From Chitinophagales bacterium (GTDB lineage: Bacteria; Bacteroidota; Bacteroidia; Chitinophagales; Chitinophagaceae), in the NCBI GenBank assembly GCA_013298665.1, contig JAAFIK010000001.1, positions 62,001 to 126,000 on the forward strand: 64,000 bases of DNA. Direction: 5' to 3'. The translations under genes and the position numbers were made by a program. Each line of letters begins with the position of its first letter. Positions within the stretch are counted from its first letter, which is position 1. Below, piece by piece: positions 32,446 through 40,399 of the stretch. The notes under the pieces were generated by a model that worked only from the letters and a program-made list of their open reading frames with translations, was not told the DNA's origin and did no database searches.

Positions 32446-33852
32446 TTAAAGTGCACGTTCTTTTAAATTTAAAGGAGAAAGCTGGATTTCCTCTATCGTC
32501 CTGTTCAGCCTGCTTCTTTCTGCTGCAAAAGCCATCAGGTGACTTTCAATAGATACTTCAATGCCAGAACTGAGGAGACTTTTATCCTGCTGCGCTACCG
32601 CCTGAACCCAGTCTTTTACCAACTCTTGGTCGCCGCCACCATGCGCATCTGTTTTCATTTTCCAAAGTGTTTGTTTCCTCGTTCTGAAATTCGTCAGTAC
32701 AAATGTTTCCATATCGCCTGAAATATCTCCTTCAGAGCCCATAATCCTGGTTCTCCTTCCTTCGTAAGATACATGGGCTTCCATTGAAAAAGCTGCTGTT
32801 ATACCATTTTCAAATAACATATTTACAGTAAGATGATCTGGCTGGTCGTTATCCATTTTGTAAACGCATCTCCCATAATCTGTTACCTTTAATTGTTCTA
32901 TTATATAATCATCCCAGGCAGCCATATCCTGCGGCATATCAAACACATATAAACGTTTTTTATCCCGAAGGTAAATCTGTATGGCAGAGTAAGGGCAGGT
33001 TTCCTCCACTTTACACCCATCGGTACATCTTTCTGTGCTTCCATCTGGCGCATTACCGCTGGTAAACCATTTCAAATTCCCAAAGCAATGCACATCCTTT
33101 ACCGGGCTGTTGGCCAACCACCTAATTATATCCGTATCATGACAGGATTTTGCTACAACAATCGGTGTGGCATTCCCGCTTCTTTTCCATTTGCCCCTTA
33201 CATACGAGTGGCTCATGTGTATCTGCTCAATAGGCTCCATGTGCTGTATGCTGATGATTTTTCCAATCAGGCCGGCTTCAATCACTTGTCTCAGTTGCCG
33301 GAAGTAAGGAGCATACCGGAGTACATGGCAAACACCCACAATACGGTTGCTTTCAACTGCTTTTTCTAAAATCAGCCTGCACTCTTCTTCTGTAACAGCT
33401 ATCGGTTTTTCAAGCAGTATGTCATACCCCGCTTCAAGGGCAGCAATGCATGGCCGGGCATGGATGTCATCAGGTGTTGCTATTATTACTGCATCTGCAA
33501 ACTTGGCCTGCTTAAAAATGTCTTCCCAATTATCAAAACAGCAGTCTTCAGTAATATCATGCTGTAGATTGAATCTGTTGCGTCTGGCAATATTGGGTTC
33601 CGCTACTGCAACTATTTTTAGCTCTCCGGGATTGTCAATTGCATACCGGGCATAAATATTACCCCGGTGTCCGGCTCCAATCAAGATGGCGGTAACCGGT
33701 TTTATTGGTTTTATGTACCGGGGGTTATCATATACGTCATTTTTAAGTCCGAATAAGGATGCTATCTCTTTCCAGCGCAAGGTCGCATTTCCCGTTACAA
33801 CTGTGAGTGAACGCAGTAATTTCCTGGAACTTATAAATTGACGGAGAGACAT
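32446..33852 (-). CDS. Gfo/Idh/MocA-family oxidoreductase
   Basis: A 468-residue NAD(P)-dependent sugar or polyol dehydrogenase. After an N-terminal extension of about 50 residues comes the Rossmann motif 'ILIGAGHRGNIYARYAI' and the family motif 'EKPIAVTEEEC' with the catalytic Lys. 'KSCHDTDIIRWL' holds the conserved Asp/His of the active site. A Cys-containing insert ('ERCTDGCKVEETCPYSAI') is seen in the subfamily of large members. Substrate unknown. It stands alone on the minus strand inside the cargo, convergent with gpgS (14-bp gap). Confidence 0.85.
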   Translation of the reverse strand: MSLRQFISSRKLLRSLTVVTGNATLRWKEIASLFGLKNDVYDNPRYIKPIKPVTAILIGAGHRGNIYARYAIDNPGELKIVAVAEPNIARRNRFNLQHDITEDCCFDNWEDIFKQAKFADAVIIATPDDIHARPCIAALEAGYDILLEKPIAVTEEECRLILEKAVESNRIVGVCHVLRYAPYFRQLRQVIEAGLIGKIISIQHMEPIEQIHMSHSYVRGKWKRSGNATPIVVAKSCHDTDIIRWLANSPVKDVHCFGNLKWFTSGNAPDGSTERCTDGCKVEETCPYSAIQIYLRDKKRLYVFDMPQDMAAWDDYIIEQLKVTDYGRCVYKMDNDQPDHLTVNMLFENGITAAFSMEAHVSYEGRRTRIMGSEGDISGDMETFVLTNFRTRKQTLWKMKTDAHGGGDQELVKDWVQAVAQQDKSLLSSGIEVSIESHLMAFAAERSRLNRTIEEIQLSPLNLKERAL

Positions 33853-33939
33853 TTGATTAAATTGATAGAGTTAAGAAGGAGAGTTATATGAGGAACAAAA
33901 ATACGGCTAAGAGGTTGTTTTTATTTGTACAACAGCTTT

Positions 33940-33996
33940 TTTAATTGAATTTTAATCTAACCTTAATTACTCTCTTACAACAGGCAGGTAATATTG
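33940..33996 (+). promoter_or_regulatory. Triple operator and promoter of the second UspA gene
   Basis: TTTAAT at 33940 and 33951 and CTTAAT at 33962, in exact 11-bp steps, then TAATATTG (33989-33996, one mismatch to TAnnTTTG) after 21 bp. Start codon at 34018. The first 18 bases match those at 16344. Confidence 0.68.
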
Positions 33997-34017
33997 TAAT
34001 ATAAAAAAATTAACAAC

Positions 34018-34866
34018 ATGCAAAAGTTATTTAATAAAATTTTGGTGCCGGTTGATTTTTCGGGTAAAACAAAAATTGCTGTGGAAAAAGCGATAACAAT
34101 TGCTAAACAATTTAACTGCAGTATCCATTTACTCCATGTTGTAACCCTGGAGCCGTTTGCTGCAGCGGCAATGGCAGAAGGGCACACAATGGTGCCATAC
34201 AACCTGCCTGTCAATAAAAAAGAACTGGATTTTCAATTGGACAAAATATGCAAACATATTAATCTGCTCTCTGCAAATACAATTGAGGTGAATTATAGTA
34301 TTGTGGCAGGCACATGGAACCAGGCAATCATAGATTTCAGCAATGAGCATCAGATTGACGTTATACTTATCGGGCAAAAGGGGCAGGCTTTCAGGAAAAG
34401 GAAAATGGTTTTAAATCCAGACATAATTGCCTCAAAAGCTAATATCCCTGTTATAACGATACCATCCAATAAACGGCTATCACAATTATTTTGCATAGTT
34501 ATTCCTATAACTGATTTTTTGCCAATCCGTAAATTGTTATACGGGATATATTTGGCGGGGGAAAATAATACTACCTTGAAACTGCTGGGAATAGAAAATG
34601 AAAAAACGAGTGAGTTAGTACAATATTACCTCGCTAAATCTTACCGCCTTATAAAGGATAATTGCACTGTTAAAGTAGAAATGGAGACTACTTACAATCA
34701 TAATGTCGCTGCGGCGGTAAACGAGTTTGCAAAGCTGCAATCTGCTGATCTTATTATTGTAAATCCTGGCGCACAAACAAAAATGCCGGGCTTTTTCTCG
34801 TCATTACTGGGCAATATCATTCAAAAATTTTCTATTCCACCAGTACTTACTGTAAACCCAATTTAA
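34018..34866 (+). CDS. Universal stress protein, tandem UspA domains (second copy)
   Basis: A 282-residue paralogue of the protein at 16475. The first domain starts 'FNKILVPVDFSGKTKIAVEK' and has a degenerate nucleotide loop ('LIGQKGQAFRKRKMVLNPDI'); the second ends 'VNPGAQTKMPGFFSSLLGNI'. Neither keeps the full G-x2-G-x9-G pattern, so ATP binding is doubtful. It is under the same triple operator as the first UspA and is followed after 18 bp by a TPR protein on the same strand. Confidence 0.85.
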   Translation: MQKLFNKILVPVDFSGKTKIAVEKAITIAKQFNCSIHLLHVVTLEPFAAAAMAEGHTMVPYNLPVNKKELDFQLDKICKHINLLSANTIEVNYSIVAGTWNQAIIDFSNEHQIDVILIGQKGQAFRKRKMVLNPDIIASKANIPVITIPSNKRLSQLFCIVIPITDFLPIRKLLYGIYLAGENNTTLKLLGIENEKTSELVQYYLAKSYRLIKDNCTVKVEMETTYNHNVAAAVNEFAKLQSADLIIVNPGAQTKMPGFFSSLLGNIIQKFSIPPVLTVNPI

Positions 34867-34884
34867 TCAATTAATAAAGTTTGT

Positions 34885-36522
34885 ATGAAAAAAGTATCAA
34901 TTATATGTATAAGTTTATTTTTTTTAACCAATATCATAAAAGGGCAGGATATTGCAGATGCGGAAAATCACATATATTACCAGCGTTATGAATCAGCAAA
35001 ACACACTTTGCAATCAGTGACACTTAAGGATGGTGCCCCAATCAATGCGTGGTACCTGCTGGGTGAAATATATATTAAGCAGAAACTTCTTGATTCTGCA
35101 AGGATAGTTTTATTAAATGGCTTGTCTGTCTTTGAGCAAAACCGGCTTTCCAAAAAGGAATACCCGCTTGTTCATATCGGGTGGGCTCATTTATTGTTAG
35201 ATTCTGGCCTGGTTAAGGACAGCAGGAACCAAATGGAAGAAGTACTTGCTGCAAGCAGGTATAAAGATCCTGTTGCGCTGCTGGCTGTGGCGAAGGCCAA
35301 CACAGAAAGTAAAAACGGAGACGCCCAATGGGCCATTGAGTTGCTTCAAAAGGCAATAAAGAAAGATAAGCATAATGCTGTAATTTATACCCAGTTGGGA
35401 GATGCTTACCGGAAAATTATTGATGGAGGGAATGCCATTAGTAGTTATAATAAGGCACTTGAGGCAAACCCTGCTTATGCAGAAGCAATGTTTAAAAAAG
35501 GGCAAATATATAAAACGCAGAATAACCCTGAGATTTATATGGATAGGTTTTCCGCAGCTTTTTCAATTGACAGTAACTATACGCCTGTTTTATACGAGCT
35601 TTATTATTATTACTACTTTCGGAATGTTGTTAAGGCTGCCAAATATCTTGATCTTTATATATTAAATGCCGACCCAAGTCCGCAGCACGCTTATCTGAAA
35701 ACTGATTTGTACTATGTTTCCACAAAATATAACGAAGCTATTTCTTCAGCGAAATTAATACAGGCAAAAGAAGGTGATAATGCACAGCCAAGGTTATTTA
35801 AGCTTATCGCTTACTGTTATGCGGCTATCGGAGATTCGGTATCTGCACTTGCTAATCTTGACTTGTATTTTAAAAATCAAAAACCTTCCGAGTTTGTAGT
35901 TAAAGATTATGAATTAAAAGCAAAGCTGCTTGAAAAATTGAATCCTGATAAATTGCTTGCAATAGAATGGTATAAAAAGGCACTAGCCATGCAAATAGAT
36001 AAAAGAGATAATATCGATTACATGGTAAGTATCGCAGAATTGCAAAAGGAACTTGGCAATAGGGAAAGAGAAGCTGTTTGGAGAGAAAATATTTATGCAC
36101 GTAAGGAACGGCCATCAAACCTTGACCTGTATAAATGGGGTATGGCCCTGTATTCCGCAGAAAATTATGCTAAGGCGGATAGCGTATTTGAAATATATGA
36201 GCAAAAATATCCGGAACAAATTTATGGATATTTATGGCGTGCTAGATGCAACGCTTTAATGGATACTACAATGGAAATGGGGCTGGCTGTGCCGCATTAT
36301 GTAAACCTTGTTAAAGTTGCTGTAAAGGATTCGGTGAAAAATTCCGCCATTTTATTGCGGGCTTACCAATACCTTGGAGCTTACGAAGCCAATATCACAA
36401 AAAATTACAGTGCTTCGCTGGAGTATTATAACAAACTGATTTCCCTCAATCCTGATGATAGTGAGGCACAGAGAAATGCTGCAATTTTAAGGAAACGGAT
36501 TGGGGATAGTAAAGATAAATAA
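34885..36522 (+). CDS. Secreted or periplasmic TPR protein
   Basis: A 545-residue protein with a signal peptide (about residues 1-20, ending 'FFLTNIIKGQ') and a chain of tetratricopeptide repeats, best seen in 'AVIYTQLGDAYRKI', 'AISSYNKALEANPAYAEAMF' and 'ASLEYYNKLISLNPDDSEAQ'. No enzymatic domain. It is co-transcribed with the second UspA gene (18-bp gap), so it belongs to the operator-controlled set. It may act as an envelope scaffold; partner unknown. Confidence 0.8.
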   Translation: MKKVSIICISLFFLTNIIKGQDIADAENHIYYQRYESAKHTLQSVTLKDGAPINAWYLLGEIYIKQKLLDSARIVLLNGLSVFEQNRLSKKEYPLVHIGWAHLLLDSGLVKDSRNQMEEVLAASRYKDPVALLAVAKANTESKNGDAQWAIELLQKAIKKDKHNAVIYTQLGDAYRKIIDGGNAISSYNKALEANPAYAEAMFKKGQIYKTQNNPEIYMDRFSAAFSIDSNYTPVLYELYYYYYFRNVVKAAKYLDLYILNADPSPQHAYLKTDLYYVSTKYNEAISSAKLIQAKEGDNAQPRLFKLIAYCYAAIGDSVSALANLDLYFKNQKPSEFVVKDYELKAKLLEKLNPDKLLAIEWYKKALAMQIDKRDNIDYMVSIAELQKELGNREREAVWRENIYARKERPSNLDLYKWGMALYSAENYAKADSVFEIYEQKYPEQIYGYLWRARCNALMDTTMEMGLAVPHYVNLVKVAVKDSVKNSAILLRAYQYLGAYEANITKNYSASLEYYNKLISLNPDDSEAQRNAAILRKRIGDSKDK

Positions 36523-36584
36523 GTGATAGGCTTTTGCAAGGTATATAAAAGAGCAAGGCATGACGGGTTCTTTGCTATATTTGC

Positions 36585-38384
36585 ATGTTTAAAAAATACA
36601 AATTGAAACTATTCAGGCAGCCTTATCAATATATCTTTGGGTTTGTACGCAGTAAACTTTCCAGGGCTCAATATATCATACTCATTGCTACAATTACAGG
36701 CTTGGTATCGGGCATTGTGGCAGTATTGTTAAAAACAATTGTGCATTACCTGCAAAGGGCTGTGCAATCATCCAATGGCAATTATCTTGTCTTTCCTGTA
36801 ATCGGGCTAATTTTAACAGTGGCCATCACCGTGTTTGCTTTTCGTGGCATACTGGAAAAAGGAATAGGTATGGTGCTGAAATCCATCGCTAAAAAATCGT
36901 CTTATATACCCACCAGCAATATTTATAAGCACTTTATCACAAGTTCGCTTACTGTTGGACTGGGTGGCTCTGCCGGACTGGAGGCACCTATTGTTGCCAC
37001 GGGCTCATCTTACGGATCCCTTTTAGGCAGGGTTAATGACTTAAATTACCAGGAGCGGACTTTGATGATTGCCTGCGGAGCTGCTGCTGGCATTGCTGCT
37101 GTTTTTAATGCACCGGTAGCCGGCGTAATTTTTGCTATTGAAGTTTTATTGGCAGAAACAGTTGTAAGCTACTTCATTCCGCTCATCATATCTTCGGTAG
37201 CCGGAGTATTGTGTTCAAAAATTATCTTAAACGAAACCATTCTTTTCAATTTTGTACTTAAACAGGATTTTAATTACAGGAATGTTCCTTTTTACATACT
37301 GATGGGTATTATGGCTGGTTTCCTTTCCCTGTATTATGCCAAATCATTTAAGAAAACAGAACGCATTATTCATGATTTTAAAATGAACCCCTTTTTAAAA
37401 GCTTTGCTGGGAGGAGGGGTGCTTGCAGTGATTATCTATTTTTTCCCGCCTCTTTTTGGAGAAGGTTACCAAAGTGTTACGCAACTTGCAAATGCAAATG
37501 CTGAGGGTTTTATCGCCCGGAATATTTTTTCGGTTAACAGCAGCAATGCTGCGCTGTTATTGTTTGTGGGCTTTATTATGCTGCTGAAACCTGTTGCGGC
37601 AGCTATAACAATTGGAACAGGTGGTAATGGTGGTAACTTTGCACCCTCTCTTTTTGTAGGTTCTTCTTTAGGTTTCTTTTTTTCCAGAATCATCAACATT
37701 ACCGAATGGTTCAAACTACCCGAAAGCAATTTCAGCCTTACAGGCATGGCGGGTGTATTAAGTGGCGTAATGTATTGCCCACTTACTGCTGTTTTTTTAA
37801 TTGCTGAAATCACCAATGGGTATGGGCTGTTTATCCCTCTGATGATTGTTTCTTCAATTTCCTTCTTTATTGTAAAACATTTTGAGCCTTACTCAATGGA
37901 ATTAAAAAAAATGGCACTTGAAGGGGATGTGTTCACACATAAAAAGGAGCAGAATATACTCACTTCTATTCAGCTTAAATCTATTCTTTCAGGCGACTAT
38001 ATGGCCCTGCCTGCCAATGAGAAGATAAGCTTCTTGCTTGAAATTGTAAAGAAAAGTGAAAAGAATATTTTTGCTGTAATAGATGAAAACGATAACTTTA
38101 TTGGCTTAATTGAGTTAAATGACATCAAAAAAATTCTTTTTGACCCCGGAAATCCCCAGATAACAAAAACTATCAGGAGCATTGCTAAGAAGCCAAGGGA
38201 AATCATATATATAGATGAGCCAATGAAGGAGGTTATGGATAAGTTTGATTCTTCACAAACCTGGTATTTGCCGGTACTTACAAGGGAAAAGAAATTTGTG
38301 AGCTTTGTTTCCAAAACAAAACTTTTTGAGAAATACCGGGAAATTATTGCTACTCAAAATGACTTTTACGAAACTGATAAATAA
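36585..38384 (+). CDS. ClC-family chloride channel/transporter with CBS domains
   Basis: A 599-residue ClC protein. The selectivity motifs are visible: 'GLGGSAGLEAPIVATGSSYG' (about residues 124-143) with the gating Glu in 'GLEAP', and 'GTGGNGGNFAPSLFVG' near 345. A pair of CBS domains fills about residues 465-590 ('IFAVIDENDNFIGLIELNDI', 'WYLPVLTREKKFVSFV'). It probably exchanges Cl- for H+ or conducts Cl-, helping acid or osmotic balance. It overlaps the next antiporter gene (TAATG). A TATATTTG box ends one base before the annotated ATG (36576-36583), so the true start may need checking. Confidence 0.9.
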   Translation: MFKKYKLKLFRQPYQYIFGFVRSKLSRAQYIILIATITGLVSGIVAVLLKTIVHYLQRAVQSSNGNYLVFPVIGLILTVAITVFAFRGILEKGIGMVLKSIAKKSSYIPTSNIYKHFITSSLTVGLGGSAGLEAPIVATGSSYGSLLGRVNDLNYQERTLMIACGAAAGIAAVFNAPVAGVIFAIEVLLAETVVSYFIPLIISSVAGVLCSKIILNETILFNFVLKQDFNYRNVPFYILMGIMAGFLSLYYAKSFKKTERIIHDFKMNPFLKALLGGGVLAVIIYFFPPLFGEGYQSVTQLANANAEGFIARNIFSVNSSNAALLLFVGFIMLLKPVAAAITIGTGGNGGNFAPSLFVGSSLGFFFSRIINITEWFKLPESNFSLTGMAGVLSGVMYCPLTAVFLIAEITNGYGLFIPLMIVSSISFFIVKHFEPYSMELKKMALEGDVFTHKKEQNILTSIQLKSILSGDYMALPANEKISFLLEIVKKSEKNIFAVIDENDNFIGLIELNDIKKILFDPGNPQITKTIRSIAKKPREIIYIDEPMKEVMDKFDSSQTWYLPVLTREKKFVSFVSKTKLFEKYREIIATQNDFYETDK

Positions 38385-39616
38385 TGAGTTTATTTGCTAT
38401 CATCACAATACTTGTAGTTATTACTGCCTCATTTGCTTATTTGAATACAAGGTTTTTGAAGTTACCGGAAACTATTGGGATGATGATGATATCCATTATT
38501 TTCTCGTTACTTCTTATTCTAACCGGCCTTTTTTTGCCTGATGTTTCTTCATTTGCAAAAACATTTGTTTCAAATATCAATTTCAGTAAGGTATTGCTTG
38601 AGATTATGCTGAGTTTCCTCCTCTTTGCAGGTGCTTTGCATACCGATGGCTCCTTATTAAAAGCAAACCGGCGTTCAATAACAGTTTTTGCCATTGCCGG
38701 AGTGTTGCTATCTGCATTACTGGTGGGTGGCATTCTATTCTTTGTATTTCAGCTTTTACACACACCGTTTGATTTTTTATACTGCCTGTTATTCGGGGCA
38801 TTGGTTGCACCTACTGACCCTATTGCAGTGCTTGGTATTCTCACAAAAGCTGGAGCCCCTAAAGACGTAGAAATAAAAATAGTAGGCGAATCATTGTTTA
38901 ACGATGGTATTGGAGTTGTTTTATTTTTATCATTGCTGGAAGTTATTGCTATTGGCACGGAGAATATTTCCCTTTGGGAAATAGCTGTCCTTTTGCTAAA
39001 GGAAATCGGAGGGGGGCTACTTTTTGGTTGGGTGCTTGGTAAGGCTGGATACAGTATGATGAAAAAAATTGACCATTACCAAACAGAAATTCTTATTACG
39101 CTGGCAATGGTTATGGGCGGATACCTTGTTGCACAATTGCTGCATGTTTCAGGGCCTTTAGCAATGGTAGTGGCGGGTTTATTTACAGGCAGTAGGTCTA
39201 AAGAACATGCGATGAGTGATAACACCGAACTTTATATTGACAAGTTTTGGGAATTAATAGATGTATTGATGAATGCTATATTATTTGTATTAATCGGCCT
39301 TGAATTGCTGACATTGAAATTTAACCTTTCCTATTTGATAGCCGGGCTTATAGCAGTAGTTGTGACACTGGTGGCAAGGTATATTTCATTGCTAATTCCG
39401 GCAACATTATTTAAAAGGTATATTAAGACTAGCACAAAGACTGTTTGGCTGATGACATGGGGTGGTTTGCGTGGAGGGCTTTCTATAGCTATGGCATTAT
39501 CCTTACCTGACTCCTTACCTAAAACCCAATTTGTTTTTATGATCTATGTTATAGTATTGGTTTCAATTATTGTGCAAGGGCTTACCATTGGCAAACTGGT
39601 TAAAAAATTATTTTAG
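38384..39616 (+). CDS. CPA1-family Na+/H+ antiporter
   Basis: A 410-residue antiporter with about 12 spans. The CPA1 hallmarks are 'GALVAPTDPIAVLGILTKAG' and 'IVGESLFNDGIGVVLFLSL' (about 138-180, with the Asn-Asp ion-binding pair), and 'WGGLRGGLSIAMALSLP' near 362. There is no large cytoplasmic tail. Start and stop codons of this gene and the ClC gene overlap by one base, indicating translational coupling. It is the last gene of the cargo, 227 bp before the proposed right end. Confidence 0.9.
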   Translation: MSLFAIITILVVITASFAYLNTRFLKLPETIGMMMISIIFSLLLILTGLFLPDVSSFAKTFVSNINFSKVLLEIMLSFLLFAGALHTDGSLLKANRRSITVFAIAGVLLSALLVGGILFFVFQLLHTPFDFLYCLLFGALVAPTDPIAVLGILTKAGAPKDVEIKIVGESLFNDGIGVVLFLSLLEVIAIGTENISLWEIAVLLLKEIGGGLLFGWVLGKAGYSMMKKIDHYQTEILITLAMVMGGYLVAQLLHVSGPLAMVVAGLFTGSRSKEHAMSDNTELYIDKFWELIDVLMNAILFVLIGLELLTLKFNLSYLIAGLIAVVVTLVARYISLLIPATLFKRYIKTSTKTVWLMTWGGLRGGLSIAMALSLPDSLPKTQFVFMIYVIVLVSIIVQGLTIGKLVKKLF

Positions 39617-39732
39617 CATTTATTTTTCCGAACCTGCTACATAGACAAATTTTCTAATTTTTCAGGCTCAATTATAGTGAGTCTGAAATTAGTTGCCAAC
39701 CCGTTAAGTTGCTAGTGTCATTTTACTTTCGA

Positions 39733-39846
39733 TTACTTTTTCGGATTTATCTTTTTCTGAGTGTGTGCTTCTGAATATTCCATTATAGTTTCAAAAAACC
39801 TCAATTCTTCCACCGAAAAGTTCGACATTTCGCCGGTTCTCTCCAC
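39733..39846 (-). pseudogene. Detached recombinase C-terminal codons at the right end (proposed)
   Basis: On the minus strand, starting from the GTG at 39846-39844, the frame reads ERTGEMSNFSVEELRFF and on to ...THTQKK-type residues (36 codons) and TAA at 39733. The recombinase frame at the left end reaches the same GTG (9395-9393). In an excised circle the recombinase would therefore end with this tail instead of the tRNA-derived GAIGVEPMTLCL. This is inference from frame and position. Confidence 0.4.
39843..39846. other. Proposed right attachment core (attR)
   Basis: CCAC is shared with the tRNA-Val 3' end (9392-9395) in the same recombinase codon frame. Joining 9391 to 39843 recreates a tRNA-Val with full acceptor stem and discriminator followed at once by a terminator. 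Flanking bases do not extend the match. Confidence 0.4.
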
Positions 39847-39849
39847 ATT

Positions 39850-39879
39850 AAACCGCCTCAAATGGAGGCGGTTTTTTTT
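39850..39879 (+). terminator. Rho-independent terminator with no gene to serve (displaced tRNA-Val terminator?)
   Basis: A 10-bp stem (39850-39859 with 39865-39874, core ACCGCCTC/GAGGCGGT) with a 5-nt loop runs into eight T. The nearest + strand gene ends 234 bp upstream. The position, four bases after the proposed attR core, is where the terminator of an uninterrupted tRNA-Val would be. Confidence 0.8.
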
Positions 39880-40399
39880 ATGTCCTCTTAAGAAACTTGT
39901 AAAATACAGCCATCGTTCCATGTGGTTCCGACGTAAATATGCCTCTTCTGTAAATTTTGATGAATCATTTCAGGAAGATAATGATCAAATGTACAAAGGT
40001 CATGATCTGCCTCCGGAAGGCTATAGATGCCACCGCAATTGCTGCAGACGGGTATAAAAAAGGGCCGGCATAAAAATGCAGCCCCGCTATAAAATCCAAT
40101 ATCCTATGAAAAACCATTGCAAAGGTATGATGTATTATTGATTTTTAAAAGATGAAAAAGTTAAACTATCCCCCTTTTTTGAAAATATTGCTTAAATAGC
40201 AATACAAAAAATAGTGCCATAATGGTATGGGTTCCCGTTATTGTACCAAAAACGCTGTATTCCGACGAGTTACAGGGAATACAACAGGCAACTCGCCGCA
40301 ATGAATTGATGATTAGCCAATAATGATTGTTGCTCAGATCAGGAGTGCCATCCCCTCATAAGTAACCAGAGACCCGCTGTTACAGCCTTCAATCCCGCA

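Larger units (their letters stand above)
9392..39846. mobile_element. Putative serine-recombinase integrative element (about 30.45 kb) with stress/ion-homeostasis cargo
   Basis: I infer the bounds from a tRNA-Val insertion on the left and a matching in-frame join on the right. At the left, the large serine recombinase abuts the tRNA. At the right, after the last cargo gene (38384-39616), CCAC at 39843-39846 is followed by a + strand terminator without a gene. Joining the ends at CCAC keeps the tRNA acceptor and discriminator intact and gives the recombinase an open 36-codon tail. The cargo is AT-richer than both flanks and carries its own repeated operator. I see no conjugation, replication or phage structural genes, so movement would need help or transfer as a circle by another route. 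Ends are a hypothesis; the existence of an inserted block is better supported. Confidence 0.65.
39617..40399. other. 783-bp region holding the proposed right end of the element
   Basis: 39617-39842 would be the last part of the element; on the minus strand it has an open 36-codon frame (39733-39843) ending in TAA. CCAC at 39843-39846 is the proposed core. A + strand terminator follows (39850-39879). The remaining 520 bp are gene-free as far as I can see; a 33-codon frame (40222-40323) and a 6-bp hairpin ATTGCT/AGCAAT at about 40189-40205 are present but not convincing. Confidence 0.5.

Noticed and set aside
36576-36583. TATATTTG as promoter of the ClC gene
   Set aside because: It ends one base before the annotated ATG, so transcription would begin inside the gene; kept only as a note because the start codon might be wrong.
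9373-39826. GTTCGAC as the crossover core
   Set aside because: A join there would give the empty site a tRNA-Val whose 3' half cannot pair with its acceptor and T-stem; CCAC keeps the tRNA intact.
9392-39846. Prophage or conjugative element
   Set aside because: I find no capsid, tail, terminase, relaxase, coupling protein or type IV secretion genes between the proposed ends.
39761-40057. 98-codon + strand frame across the right boundary
   Set aside because: It reads through a strong terminator hairpin and has no coding character.
40222-40323. 33-codon frame in the gap before the aldo/keto reductase
   Set aside because: Too short, no start signals, no recognised motif.
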